Source: Clostridia bacterium (GTDB taxonomy: Bacteria > Bacillota > Clostridia > Christensenellales > Borkfalkiaceae). From it: DNA of 64,000 nucleotides. The stretch is taken from NCBI GenBank assembly GCA_017466825.1, contig JAFTTJ010000018.1:1-64000 (forward strand), in the 5' to 3' direction. Below the pieces are notes generated by a model that made no database searches, was not told where the DNA came from, and saw only the letters and a program-made list of their open reading frames with translations. Positions 17,835 through 25,764 of this stretch are shown in pieces; positions within the stretch are counted from its first letter, which is position 1; each line of letters starts with the position of its first letter. The position numbers and the translations under genes are program-made.

Positions 17835-17848
17835 TCGACTTATAGCCC
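17831..17848 (-). repeat. Dispersed intergenic repeat, copy 7 (inverted)
   Basis: ATAATCGACTTATAGCCC, the reverse complement of the core, overlapping the deacetylase stop codon. Confidence 0.6.
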
Positions 17849-17872
17849 TACTTTTTATAAAAGTATTAGCAA

Positions 17873-17909
17873 ACGCCCGCTTGCCACGCGCAAAGCGGGC
17901 GTAAATTTT
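17873..17909 (+). terminator. Hairpin terminator
   Basis: ACGCCCGCTT paired with AAGCGGGCGT, followed by AAATTTT, after the deacetylase. Confidence 0.75.
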
Positions 17910-17933
17910 AGCAAAAGAAATTTCAAAAACCTA

Positions 17934-17961
17934 TTGACGGCGAAATTTAAAATATGATAAA
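17934..17961 (+). promoter_or_regulatory. Permease promoter
   Basis: TTGACG at 17934-17939, 16-bp spacer, GATAAA at 17956-17961. The leader of about 55 nt is too short for a purine or PRPP riboswitch aptamer. Confidence 0.6.
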
Positions 17962-18021
17962 ATATAAAGTAGGAAATTAAGGGGAAACCTATTTTCAAAA
18001 ACACTAAAGGAGAAGACTTTT

Positions 18022-19476
18022 ATGAAACTCACTTATGCACCAGATGCTAGACCGGGACTTGTAAAGACGATAATTTTTGCTCTTCAACAAGTTTTGGCTA
18101 TTCTCGCTGCAACAATCGTCGTACCCGTAATTGTCAACACCAGTCCCCAAGGGATAGCTAAAGGCGCGGAAATGTCGCAATCGGCAGCCCTTTTCGGCGC
18201 AGGCGCAGGTACGCTCGTATACCTTTTATTTACCAAGTTTAAGAGTCCCGTATTCTTAGGCTCGTCGTTTGCATTCATAGGCTCTATGTGCGCGGCGTTT
18301 GGCGGAGCAGTATCAGCGTCCGTTGGATATCTCGGTATTATTATCGGCGCAATCTTCGCAGGTCTCGTTTACGTCGTAATCGCTTTCGTAGTTAAGCGCG
18401 TTGGCACGGGTTGGATCGACAAGATTATGCCCGCCGCAGTTATCGGACCTACCGTTGCGGTAATCGGTTTATCACTTGCAGGCAACGCTATCGGCGACCT
18501 TTCAAAGGGCAGCGTTCTTAACGTTTTAGGCGCGCCCACCGCAAGCCCCTACGTTGCTCTTATTTGCGGACTCGTAACCTTATTTACTACTATCGCTTGT
18601 TCGGTTTACGGCAAGAAGATGCTTAAAATGATTCCTTTCATTATTGGTATAGTAGCAGGCTATGCAGTTGCCGCTATCTTCACGGTTATCGGTATCGTTG
18701 CTAAAGTTCCCGAACTTCAAGTAATCAACTTTGGTCTTTTCCAAAACATGCAATGGCTTCCCGAATTTACCTTCGTCAAAGCGTTTGACGGCTTTAAAAA
18801 TCTCGGAGACTTCGGTTCGTATATCGGCACGGTTGCAGTTGCTTATATTCCCGTTGCTTTCGTCGTATTTGCCGAACACTTGGCAGACCACAAGAACATC
18901 TCTTCAATTATCGAGCACGATCTTTTGAAAGACCCCGGTCTTGACAAAACCCTTCTCGGCGACGGCGTCGGCTCAATGGTAGGCGCGTTCTTCGGCGGTT
19001 GCCCCAACACCACTTACGGCGAATCGGTTGGTTGCGTAGCAATCTCTGGCAACGCTTCGATAGTAACTATCGTTACCGCTGCAATCATTTGTATTCTCGC
19101 GTCCTTCTTTGCTCCTTTCGTAACCTTCCTTGCAACTATCCCAAGTTGCGTAATGGGTGGCGTTTGCGTTGCCCTTTACGGCTTTATCGCAGTATCTGGT
19201 CTTAAGATGATTCAAAAAGTCGACCTTGAAGACAATAAAAATCTCTTCGTAGTATCGGTTATTTTAATTGCAGGTGTAGGCGGTATGGTAGTTAACTTCG
19301 GTAACGTAACTTTAACTAGCGTAGCGTGCGCTCTTATCCTTGGTATCTTAACCAACGTTTTAACTCATTGGAAAAAAGATGGAAAAGAAGAAAAAGAAGT
19401 AGCGGTAGTAGACGCTCCCGCTGAAGAAGTCGCTGATGAACCCGCGCAGGATTGTGATAACGACGCTATTGAATAA
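18022..19476 (+). CDS. NCS2-family nucleobase permease (uracil/xanthine type)
   Basis: 484 aa with about 12-14 membrane helices. The N-terminal FALQQVLAILAATIVVPVIV and the substrate-site segment NTTYGESVGCVAISG fit the NCS2 uracil/xanthine:proton symporters, closest in feel to UraA/PyrP. The C-terminal 30 residues are an acidic cytoplasmic tail (KKDGKEEKEVAVVDAPAEEVADEP). It imports a nucleobase across the cytoplasmic membrane; uracil is my best guess, xanthine or adenine possible. Monocistronic, terminated at 19511. Confidence 0.88.
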   Translation: MKLTYAPDARPGLVKTIIFALQQVLAILAATIVVPVIVNTSPQGIAKGAEMSQSAALFGAGAGTLVYLLFTKFKSPVFLGSSFAFIGSMCAAFGGAVSASVGYLGIIIGAIFAGLVYVVIAFVVKRVGTGWIDKIMPAAVIGPTVAVIGLSLAGNAIGDLSKGSVLNVLGAPTASPYVALICGLVTLFTTIACSVYGKKMLKMIPFIIGIVAGYAVAAIFTVIGIVAKVPELQVINFGLFQNMQWLPEFTFVKAFDGFKNLGDFGSYIGTVAVAYIPVAFVVFAEHLADHKNISSIIEHDLLKDPGLDKTLLGDGVGSMVGAFFGGCPNTTYGESVGCVAISGNASIVTIVTAAIICILASFFAPFVTFLATIPSCVMGGVCVALYGFIAVSGLKMIQKVDLEDNKNLFVVSVILIAGVGGMVVNFGNVTLTSVACALILGILTNVLTHWKKDGKEEKEVAVVDAPAEEVADEPAQDCDNDAIE

Positions 19477-19510
19477 TTTTTAAACGAAAAAACTAAATAA
19501 ACGACCTATA

Positions 19511-19557
19511 CGGGGCTTTTTGCAAAATAACTTTACAAAAAGCCCCGTAATTTTTTT
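19511..19557 (+). terminator. Strong Rho-independent terminator
   Basis: CGGGGCTTTTTG paired with CAAAAAGCCCCG across a 13-nt loop, followed by a T7 run. Confidence 0.9.
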
Positions 19558-19581
19558 GCAAAAAAGTTTGTACGGAGAGTA

Positions 19582-19609
19582 TTGATTTTTGAAAAAAGAG
19601 TGCTAAAAT
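19582..19609 (+). promoter_or_regulatory. Probable promoter
   Basis: TTGATT at 19582-19587, 16-bp spacer, TAAAAT at 19604-19609. The leader contains an imperfect hairpin around 19632-19662. This stretch (19477-19703) has no other gene. Confidence 0.55.
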
Positions 19610-19703
19610 TAAATCAGCGCGATTGGGCGAGCGTCCGTTTGGCGATAAGCCGAAACGTCCAAAAGCGTTATGCGCCTTAATATATATACGGCAAGGGGGT
19701 AAA

Positions 19704-19901
19704 ATGCAAAAAAGGTTTTACTTAAAAGAAAAGCGAGAAACGCTTGAGTTTTTGGTTGCGCCCGTACTGCCCGAAGGTTTTTTTGCCCCCAAGAAAAAGG
19801 CGGTGCAAAATGGAAAACTCAATTGCAGTATTAGCCGAAACTTTTGGAGCGGAAACCGTTCTGTCGGCGGTGGTAGTTTGCGTCGTGATGATGCTGATTA
19901 G
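19704..19901 (+). CDS. Possible small basic peptide overlapping the next gene
   Basis: 65 aa from ATG 19704, preceded by GGGGGT. It is Lys/Arg-rich at the start (MQKRFYLKEKRETLEF) and overlaps the following membrane-protein start in another frame. Its C-terminal part, lying over the next gene, has no protein-like character. It could be a leader peptide coupled to translation of the gene at 19810, or chance. No family recognised. Confidence 0.25.
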   Translation: MQKRFYLKEKRETLEFLVAPVLPEGFFAPKKKAVQNGKLNCSISRNFWSGNRSVGGGSLRRDDAD

Positions 19902-20247
19902 AAAGTTTAAGCCCGAACTTTCGCCTAAGGCGGAAGTCGGCGTGAGATTTATCATTTCGCTTTTGGTACACTTACTTTTTATCTTGATTTCGCAAGGTGA
20001 AATTTTAGGTTTAGCGCAAGGGGCGACGAGCGTTTGCGGTGTGTCTATGATAGTTTGCACGTTGATTAGTAAAAAGGGCGGAAAGGAAAAGGTCAAGGAA
20101 GAAATTTCGCAACTTCTTCCCCAACTCGACGAGCAAAAACTAAACGCCGTCTTAGGCGAAAGCGAAAATTTGGCAAGGGAAATACCCGTGGAAATTACTA
20201 CCGAAGAAATTTCTCAAATTTGCGATAGACCTACCGCAATGGAATAA
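19810..20247 (+). CDS. Small membrane protein, unknown function
   Basis: 145 aa. Probable membrane segments at residues 15-30 (VLSAVVVCVVMMLI), 47-62 (IISLLVHLLFILIS) and 70-87 (LAQGATSVCGVSMIVCTLI), then a charged cytoplasmic tail of about 55 residues (KKGGKEKVKEEISQLLPQL). I chose ATG 19810 because AAAGGCGGTG lies just upstream. The layout resembles phage-holin-like or small-scaffold proteins, but no family is recognised. A strong terminator follows at 20275. Confidence 0.6.
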   Translation: MENSIAVLAETFGAETVLSAVVVCVVMMLIRKFKPELSPKAEVGVRFIISLLVHLLFILISQGEILGLAQGATSVCGVSMIVCTLISKKGGKEKVKEEISQLLPQLDEQKLNAVLGESENLAREIPVEITTEEISQICDRPTAME

Positions 20248-20274
20248 AAAATTTTTGCTTCCAAAATTCACTGG

Positions 20275-20312
20275 CGAACTCGGCAGATTGATTTCTGCCG
20301 AGTTCGTTTTTT
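20275..20312 (+). terminator. Strong Rho-independent terminator
   Basis: 13-bp stem CGAACTCGGCAGA / TCTGCCGAGTTCG, 6-nt loop, T run. Confidence 0.95.
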
Positions 20313-20376
20313 ATAAAAAGACAATTGGGTTAAGGAAAAAGGCAAGAAGAAAAGTCTGTAAACCGCTTGCTTAAAG

Positions 20377-20405
20377 TTGACAATATCGGCGCGTTTTGTT
20401 ATAAT
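20377..20405 (+). promoter_or_regulatory. Perfect sigma-A promoter
   Basis: TTGACA (20377-20382), 17-bp spacer, TATAAT (20400-20405). It fixes the start of the next gene at 20433, since the longer reading frame from 20367 would begin upstream of the -35 box. Confidence 0.9.
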
Positions 20406-20432
20406 ATGAATATTATACAAAGGAGGTGTGCC

Positions 20433-22049
20433 GTGGATCTTTTTCAAGCGTTTGAGTATTTATGCAAAAATAAAGGCGTTACGTTTTTATCGGACGAGAG
20501 AATAGCAAACGGCGTGCTCGACCTTTGTACGGAAAATAGAACCGAGCGTGAAGAAGCCGAACTCTTTTGTAAGTTAAACAAAAAAGTCGCTTTCTTTTCA
20601 AAACTCGTTCCCTATACGAAAAGTGGCGAAAATCAACTTATAGGCGAGTATTATAAGGTAAGTTCCTTCGTTTCGCAAGATGCGTACGTCAGTTTTATAA
20701 AGGCGTTAGCAACTCTCGTTCAAACGGGCAAAGCCCCCAAAACTTATCCAACGCTAGTCGATTCTTTAGGAGAAGTATCCAGCGAAAAGAGTAGTAAGTA
20801 TAGCGGTGATACCGATCACAACAAAAGCGATTATAAAAACATGTTTAAAAAGGGCGGAAGGGAAGATAGAGCGCCTAAAAAGCCTTCTTACATACCAAAG
20901 CCCACCCCAGCGCCTGTGCCAGCGCCTGCGCCTAAGCCGACTACTACGCCAAAGCCAGCGCCGAAACCTGCGCCAAAGCCGGCTACTACGCCAAAGCCAG
21001 CGCCCAAGCCCGTTCCTAAACCCGCTCCCGCGCCTACCCCTGCGCCTACCCCTGCGCCACAATCCGATCCCCCCTATTTTGGCGGCGGATCCGTCGATGA
21101 AGAATCCGTTTACGGCGCTATTGGAATTTCGGCAATAGCGGCGGTCGTATGCGGTTTACTCGCTTGGCTCATATCTTGGATATGCAGTTGGTTTACGCCC
21201 TACGTCGGTTGGAACGTTTGGCAATGGCTCGTGGGTATTTTCGTAGGTCTATTCACCTTCGTGGTGTTTGCGTCGGTCGTTTTCGTCGAACAGGATAGCA
21301 GTTTAGACAGGCGTGTAGTATCTACCGTAATTTTAACGATTTTAGTCGGGGCAAACTGTTTGCTCCGTATGATAGTCGGCGACGATTACTCGGTCGTATT
21401 CGTGTGGTTTAACGTTTTCAACTCGATTGCGTCCGTAGTTGCGCTCGTAAGTACAAGCGACTCGTACGATTCGTTTAAATGCGTTTCGGGTGGCATATGT
21501 ATTGCCGTATCCGTACTTTCTTTTATTCTTTTACTGTCGAATATCTTTACTGGATGCGCCGACGGTTGCGCAGGCGGATGCGCCGGTTGCGCCCCGACCG
21601 TACCCGACGATCCATATTACCCGTCAACCCCGTCCGAGCCCGTTGAATTAGGGCTTGAGTTTTGGCAATGGTTTATCGGTATTGGCGGCGGTATAGCAAC
21701 CGTTTTGATAGTAATTGGATTATCTGCCTTAGCCTACTCGACGGGATCTGATAAATATGCTCTTGCATCCCTATTTTTGGGCTTCGTGGTCTACGTCAAT
21801 ATGCAAATTCAATTTTCGGCAATGGACTTAGGCGCGGACTATGGCGCGGGCTTTTTCATCCTAAATCTAGCGTGTTTGATTTCTTCCTTTATTATAATAG
21901 GGTATAAATCGACTGATTACGACGAAATTCACGGTTTCTGGGGGTGGTTACCCTACGTTATCGCTTTGGTCGTAGGTCTCTTTATTTTGTCGAACGTAAG
22001 CAGTTGCTTGGGCTTTGACGGTTTCTTTGGATGTACTAGTTGCTTGTAA
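20433..22049 (+). CDS. Multi-pass membrane protein with Pro-rich linker, paralogue A
   Basis: 538 aa, family not recognised. Three parts: an N-terminal soluble domain of about 115 residues ([15 protein letters not shown]..), a charged then Lys/Pro/Ala repeat linker (about 120-210, [13 protein letters not shown] type), and about eight membrane helices. A Cys/Gly-rich loop ([15 protein letters not shown]) lies near residue 378 and a CTSCL end. GTG 20433 is the start, 6 bp after AGGAGG. It is a paralogue of the next gene: the N-terminal domains align from the first residue, and both proteins repeat a W-x-W-Q-W-(hydrophobic)-IG unit. Function unknown. Confidence 0.75.
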   Translation: MDLFQAFEYLCKNKGVTFLSDERIANGVLDLCTENRTEREEAELFCKLNKKVAFFSKLVPYTKSGENQLIGEYYKVSSFVSQDAYVSFIKALATLVQTGKAPKTYPTLVDSLGEVSSEKSSKYSGDTDHNKSDYKNMFKKGGREDRAPKKPSYIPKPTPAPVPAPAPKPTTTPKPAPKPAPKPATTPKPAPKPVPKPAPAPTPAPTPAPQSDPPYFGGGSVDEESVYGAIGISAIAAVVCGLLAWLISWICSWFTPYVGWNVWQWLVGIFVGLFTFVVFASVVFVEQDSSLDRRVVSTVILTILVGANCLLRMIVGDDYSVVFVWFNVFNSIASVVALVSTSDSYDSFKCVSGGICIAVSVLSFILLLSNIFTGCADGCAGGCAGCAPTVPDDPYYPSTPSEPVELGLEFWQWFIGIGGGIATVLIVIGLSALAYSTGSDKYALASLFLGFVVYVNMQIQFSAMDLGADYGAGFFILNLACLISSFIIIGYKSTDYDEIHGFWGWLPYVIALVVGLFILSNVSSCLGFDGFFGCTSCL

Positions 22050-22148
22050 AGGCGACTTAACTTAATAATATTAGGGCGACTACAAAGGCGTTTGTGGTCG
22101 CCTAAAAAACGAGTGTAAAGCAAAATTTGGTCAAAGGAGGTGATGGAC

Positions 22149-23894
22149 GTGAAACTTTTTGAAGCGCTCGAATATCTCGTCAAAAATAAAAGCGTTGACG
22201 ATTTTCTTGCCGATACGAGTAAACTGTCCAGCGCCTTAAAGGACCTTTGTATTTCAACGAGAACTATTCGTGACGAAGCCGAAGTGTTTTGTCAAATAGA
22301 CCATAAATTAAAGATTTTTAAAACCCTTAAAAAAGACCCAAAAACGGGCAAAGACGAACTTATAGGCAAGTATTCTAAGGTAAAGTCGCTCGTTGCGGAA
22401 GACGTTTTTGAAAGGTTTATAACAGCGGTAGCAGGGCTTTTAGATCCCAGTTTAAAATGCGTTGCGCCAAGCCTTCTCGACGCGGGCGCGCCCAAGCCGA
22501 AAAAGCCGGGCAGACCTAAAAAGGTTGCGGTAGAGCAGGGCTCTACACCACCTAAAAAACCCGTAGCGCCAAAGCCTGCAACGCCAAAACCCGTAACTCC
22601 AAAGCCTGCAACGCCAAAACCGAAACCTATCGTTCCACCGCCACAGCCTAAGCCCAAATACACACCGCCGCCGCAACCGCAAAGACAGCCCAAGCCCGCT
22701 AGCAAAGAGCCGAGTTTCTTTGCAAAGTGCTATAACTTTATATTTACGATTATCGCGCTCGTTTTAACGGCGATAGCGTGTTTTATAGCGGTGATTTCAA
22801 ACGCCGATTGGGGCGCTTGGCAATGGATAATCGGTATCGGTGGGGGACTGGTTTTCGCCACGGCGATTATGCATATTTTGCTTGGAATCGTTGAAGACGA
22901 CGAAGGCATAGATAAGACCGTCGCTTGGGTAGACGGAGTAGTCGTAATTTTAAATATCGTCGCTTTCGCCATTTTAGGCGAAGGTTATACGGGTATATTT
23001 TACGGCTTGTCTATCGTAATGCTCGTCGCTTCGGCATTTTTTTGCGGACTGTGTTTTTACACGGGGGATACGGTTGGGGCTATATTTAATCTCGTGGTTG
23101 CAATCGCGACTTTAATAGGCGTTTTAGTCTTCGTCCTGATAGCCTTTTCTATTTATTGGAACGTAATGCAATGGATAACCGCAATCGGCGCTCTGATAGT
23201 TTTGTTTGGCGTAGGCGCGCCAATAGTTTATCTTTTAGACGACGAGGGGGACTGCGATTATTATACTACGACGGGTATAATTTTGGCTATCGTAACAGTT
23301 GCTAATATTATACTTCAAAGCCTGTTAATCGACTTATACGCGGTTATTTTCTACTTTATCAACGGCGCGTCGCTCGTGGTTGCCTTTATTTTTATGGTTA
23401 TCACCTTTGACGATTATGAAGAAGAGTGGGGATGGTTTTACTTGCTCACTTGTCTTTTAAACGTCTTTTCAGTAGTGTTCGTCGCGCTTATAAAACCCTT
23501 GGCTGGCGACGCCGTTTCACCGTGGGTGCTCGGCGTTGGCGGTATTGCAATAATCCTTCCCATGGCGATTTTATTCTTGCGACGTCTTGAAGACGATTAC
23601 GTCGTTGAAGGGTATAGTTTAGGCACGCTTATCTGCGCAATAATTCAAACGATCAACGTTATACTTATGGCAAAAATTGGTCAAGACTATTTCTTAACCT
23701 TTTTAATCGTGGCTACTGCGGCGTTTATCGGCGCGCTCGTCATGGTCGTAGTCAACGTCGTTACCGAAGAACTCGGCTACTTAATCTTTTTAAATATAGT
23801 CGTTATCGTAGCAATACCGCTAACCGTTTGGCTTTTCGGCTTTGACGGGCTTACGGCAATAAGCACTTATTTTTCAACTGTTACGCAAGCGTAA
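22149..23894 (+). CDS. Multi-pass membrane protein with Pro-rich linker, paralogue B
   Basis: 581 aa, about half the residues of its N-terminal domain shared with paralogue A (VKLFEALEYLVKNKS.. against [15 protein letters not shown]..; RDEAEVFCQ against REEAELFCK). Then a Lys/Pro linker (about 120-190, KPATPKPVTPKPATP) and about twelve membrane helices, with WGAWQWIIGIGGG-type units recurring. I chose GTG 22149, 8 bp after AGGAGG and aligned with the GTG start of paralogue A; ATG 22143 would leave only 2 bp. The 99-bp gap from paralogue A has no obvious terminator, so they may be co-transcribed. Confidence 0.72.
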   Translation: MKLFEALEYLVKNKSVDDFLADTSKLSSALKDLCISTRTIRDEAEVFCQIDHKLKIFKTLKKDPKTGKDELIGKYSKVKSLVAEDVFERFITAVAGLLDPSLKCVAPSLLDAGAPKPKKPGRPKKVAVEQGSTPPKKPVAPKPATPKPVTPKPATPKPKPIVPPPQPKPKYTPPPQPQRQPKPASKEPSFFAKCYNFIFTIIALVLTAIACFIAVISNADWGAWQWIIGIGGGLVFATAIMHILLGIVEDDEGIDKTVAWVDGVVVILNIVAFAILGEGYTGIFYGLSIVMLVASAFFCGLCFYTGDTVGAIFNLVVAIATLIGVLVFVLIAFSIYWNVMQWITAIGALIVLFGVGAPIVYLLDDEGDCDYYTTTGIILAIVTVANIILQSLLIDLYAVIFYFINGASLVVAFIFMVITFDDYEEEWGWFYLLTCLLNVFSVVFVALIKPLAGDAVSPWVLGVGGIAIILPMAILFLRRLEDDYVVEGYSLGTLICAIIQTINVILMAKIGQDYFLTFLIVATAAFIGALVMVVVNVVTEELGYLIFLNIVVIVAIPLTVWLFGFDGLTAISTYFSTVTQA

Positions 23895-23925
23895 AAAAGA
23901 TGCGAGCGTAAGAGCAGTAAACGTT

Positions 23926-23950
23926 ACGCCCCGCTTTTGCGGGGCGTTTG
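23926..23950 (+). terminator. Rho-independent terminator
   Basis: ACGCCCCGC / GCGGGGCGT with a TTTT loop. It ends the paralogue pair. Confidence 0.85.
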
Positions 23951-24067
23951 ATTATTTGAGCGGAAACCTATTATCCGTCAACATCTTGCAAACGAGTGGC
24001 AGAAAAGCTTAAAATCTTATAAAACCCCCAATATTTTTAAAAAATCTTTAAACGAGCCTTATCTCCG

Positions 24068-24096
24068 TTGACTTATTTAAAATTTTGTAGTACAAT
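24068..24096 (+). promoter_or_regulatory. Host tRNA-Arg promoter
   Basis: TTGACT (24068-24073), 17-bp spacer, TACAAT (24091-24096), 68 bp upstream of the interrupted tRNA-Arg. It may now also transcribe the complete element-borne tRNA-Arg at 24384. No other gene is visible in 23951-24163. Confidence 0.75.
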
Positions 24097-24163
24097 ACTG
24101 TTGCAAAAATCCTTTGCAAGGCGGTTTTATTTTCGCTAGAAATTGTTGTAAAACTAAATAGTC

Positions 24164-24204
24164 GCTTCCATAGTTAAATGGATATAACAAGCCCCTCCTA
24201 AGGG
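24164..24204 (+). pseudogene. 5' half of tRNA-Arg(CCU), interrupted by element insertion
   Basis: Acceptor strand GCTTCCA (24164-24170), a D arm, and an anticodon stem-loop with CTCCTAA (anticodon CCT). After the shared core CCTCCTAAGGG (24194-24204) the sequence diverges and no T arm follows. Joined to 39743-39776 it gives a full tRNA: AGCCC/GGGCT anticodon stem perfect, acceptor GCTTCCA with TGGGAGT. So the gene is split by the integrative element. Confidence 0.9.
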
Positions 24205-24303
24205 TGTGCTATTCCTAAAATGAACCCATCAAAACGGGGCAAAACAATGCGAAAACTGCTCAAAATCGCGCATTTTGACGATATGGCAGTCGGCTAAAAT
24301 AAA

Positions 24304-24326
24304 ATTTGGTGACCTATTTGGTGACC
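24304..24326 (+). repeat. Element left-end direct repeats
   Basis: Two direct copies of ATTTGGTGACC at 24304 and 24316. The same decamer TTTGGTGACC appears at the right end as an inverted pair (39567-39588). They may be integrase arm-binding sites. Confidence 0.55.
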
Positions 24327-24383
24327 ACGGCGAAAAAAGTTCGCCAAAGTGGGTATTGCTATATCCTGTAAAATTGAATACTT

Positions 24384-24458
24384 GTTCTCATAGTTAAACG
24401 GATATAACGGAGCCCTCCTAAGGCTCAATTCGGGGTTCGATTCCCTGTGGGAACACCA
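24384..24458 (+). tRNA. tRNA-Arg(CCU), complete, element-borne
   Basis: 75 nt with encoded CCA. Acceptor GTTCTCA pairs with TGGGAAC; anticodon stem GAGCC/GGCTC around CTCCTAA (anticodon CCT); T arm CGGGG-TTCGATT-CCCTG. The sequence differs from the split host gene in the acceptor and T arms, so it is not a duplication of it. It lies 180 bp inside the left attachment core and would supply the AGG-reading tRNA that the insertion destroys. Confidence 0.93.
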
Positions 24459-24511
24459 AAACTTAAGGCTACATTAATCAATGTGGCCTTGATTTATCTC
24501 AGGAGTTATTT

Positions 24512-25210
24512 ATGGAAATAAATATTGAAACTTTTAGGAATGGTGATTGGTATATTAAATACTTTTCTAAAGAAAAATATGCCCAGGCCTTTTATGATTT
24601 GGGACAAATACAGGTTTGCCCCTTAAGTTATTTTATTGGTTTAGAAAAACAAGGACGTGGAGACAATAATGAAGGTTTTATTAATGGTCCTGGAATATTG
24701 TATTGTAAGGAAGAAGGAGAAACAAAATATAAGAAATTAGTGGATTATACCGTTTTACGTGCTAATACACAAAGTCTTATTTTTTGCATTTCCGACCCAC
24801 CTAGGTTTGTTTATGAGGGTGAAACTTTTATAATAGACCCTAAAATTTATGACGATTTTGGAGAAAACACAGCTGAATTATTTGCAGTATTTGTTAATAA
24901 AAAGTTTTTTGAAGAAAAATTATTGCAATATTGTAAGACAAAAGGAATAGGTCTAATTTATGGACATGTTTGTTATAGCGACAATGAATTGCCTCCAGAA
25001 GAAATAGGTAAAATTATTGGAAACGAATCTCATAAACATTACTTTAAGAAAAGTACGAAGTTCCACCATCAATGTGAATATCGTTATGTAATACAAAACA
25101 CATTAGAAAGTTTTTTGACACGAACCAGCGCAACAAAGACTGCTAATGGTTATATATTTGAAATAGGAAGTCTTCAAGAAGGAGCATTTCTCGCTAAAAT
25201 AGTTCGATAA
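24512..25210 (+). CDS. Hypothetical element cargo protein (DUF2971-like features)
   Basis: 232 aa soluble protein. The opening YIKYFSKEKYAQAFYDLGQIQVCPLSYF and the late KHYFKKSTKFHHQCEYRYVI are reminiscent of DUF2971-type proteins found in defence islands, but the similarity is only by eye. It is the first gene of the element, 53 bp after the tRNA-Arg, so it may be transcribed with it. Codon use is visibly more AT-rich (GAT, AAA, TTT) than in the host genes upstream. A terminator follows. Confidence 0.6.
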   Translation: MEINIETFRNGDWYIKYFSKEKYAQAFYDLGQIQVCPLSYFIGLEKQGRGDNNEGFINGPGILYCKEEGETKYKKLVDYTVLRANTQSLIFCISDPPRFVYEGETFIIDPKIYDDFGENTAELFAVFVNKKFFEEKLLQYCKTKGIGLIYGHVCYSDNELPPEEIGKIIGNESHKHYFKKSTKFHHQCEYRYVIQNTLESFLTRTSATKTANGYIFEIGSLQEGAFLAKIVR

Positions 25211-25211
25211 T

Positions 25212-25240
25212 AAAACGACCGATTTCTCGGTCGTTTTTGC
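25212..25240. terminator. Bidirectional terminator
   Basis: AAAACGACCGA / TCGGTCGTTTT hairpin around TTTC, between convergent genes. A degenerate copy (AAACGACCGATTTCTCAGCC) sits at 25736-25761, on the other side of the next gene. Confidence 0.85.
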
Positions 25241-25254
25241 ATTATAGCGCGTTT

Positions 25255-25656
25255 CTATTCTTCTTTAAATTCGGTCAGCATTCGCAGGTGCGCTTGGTTG
25301 TAGTATTTTCTGAAGGTTGCCCACGGTAGGCTCGTATCTTGCGAGAAGGCGATTATCACGCCTATCAGTTCGCCTTTGTCTTTCGCCTCGGTAATTGCCT
25401 TTTCATAGTCTTTGTTTTTTTGTGGGTTATCGAAGTGTTCTAGGAGTTCTTTGACCCGTTGCTTGGCTTTGGGCGTTGTGGGTATCTTATCCCAGCCACG
25501 GTCGTAGTTTGCCATGCCGTCTATCCATAATCTGCTTATTCTGCCGTCTTTGATTCCGTAGCCACTCGGCTCATCAAACACTTGTACGTAGAATTTTATT
25601 CCGCCTATTGTTCCGAATTGCCAGTTGCCTTCCGTTTGGGTGATTTTTATCTTCAT
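25255..25656 (-). CDS. Hypothetical small protein, DUF7678-like
   Basis: 133 aa. The N-terminal half (ITQTEGNWQFGTIGGIKFYVQVFDEPSGYGIKDGRISRLWI..YDRGWD) matches my memory of a small family of element- and phage-encoded proteins (DUF7678); the C-terminal half is helical and charged. Function unknown. It is a single-gene cassette with a promoter at 25682-25710 that shares the TTTACGGTAT motif with two other element promoters, flanked on both sides by copies of one terminator. Confidence 0.6.
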   Translation of the reverse strand: MKIKITQTEGNWQFGTIGGIKFYVQVFDEPSGYGIKDGRISRLWIDGMANYDRGWDKIPTTPKAKQRVKELLEHFDNPQKNKDYEKAITEAKDKGELIGVIIAFSQDTSLPWATFRKYYNQAHLRMLTEFKEE

Positions 25657-25681
25657 ATCGCACCTCCGTATCGTTAAACAA

Positions 25682-25710
25682 ACAATACCGTAAACGGCAA
25701 TTAAAGTCCA
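25682..25710 (-). promoter_or_regulatory. Element promoter with TTTACGGTAT motif
   Basis: Minus strand: TGGACT (25710-25705), 17-bp spacer ending in TTTACGG, then TATTGT (25687-25682). It aligns without gaps over 31 positions with the promoters at 28648-28676 and 38324-38352. Confidence 0.55.
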
Positions 25711-25764
25711 GCATAACCCGCCGAAAAGCCAAAGAAAAACGACCGATTTCTCAGCCGTTTTAAT

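Noticed and set aside
17910..18021. Purine riboswitch before the NCS2 permease
   Set aside because: The transcript leader is about 55 nt and lacks the conserved purine-aptamer loops.
20367..20432. Upstream extension of paralogue A to 20367
   Set aside because: The extension contains the -35 and -10 boxes, so it would not be transcribed from the main promoter; GTG 20433 has an ideal ribosome site.
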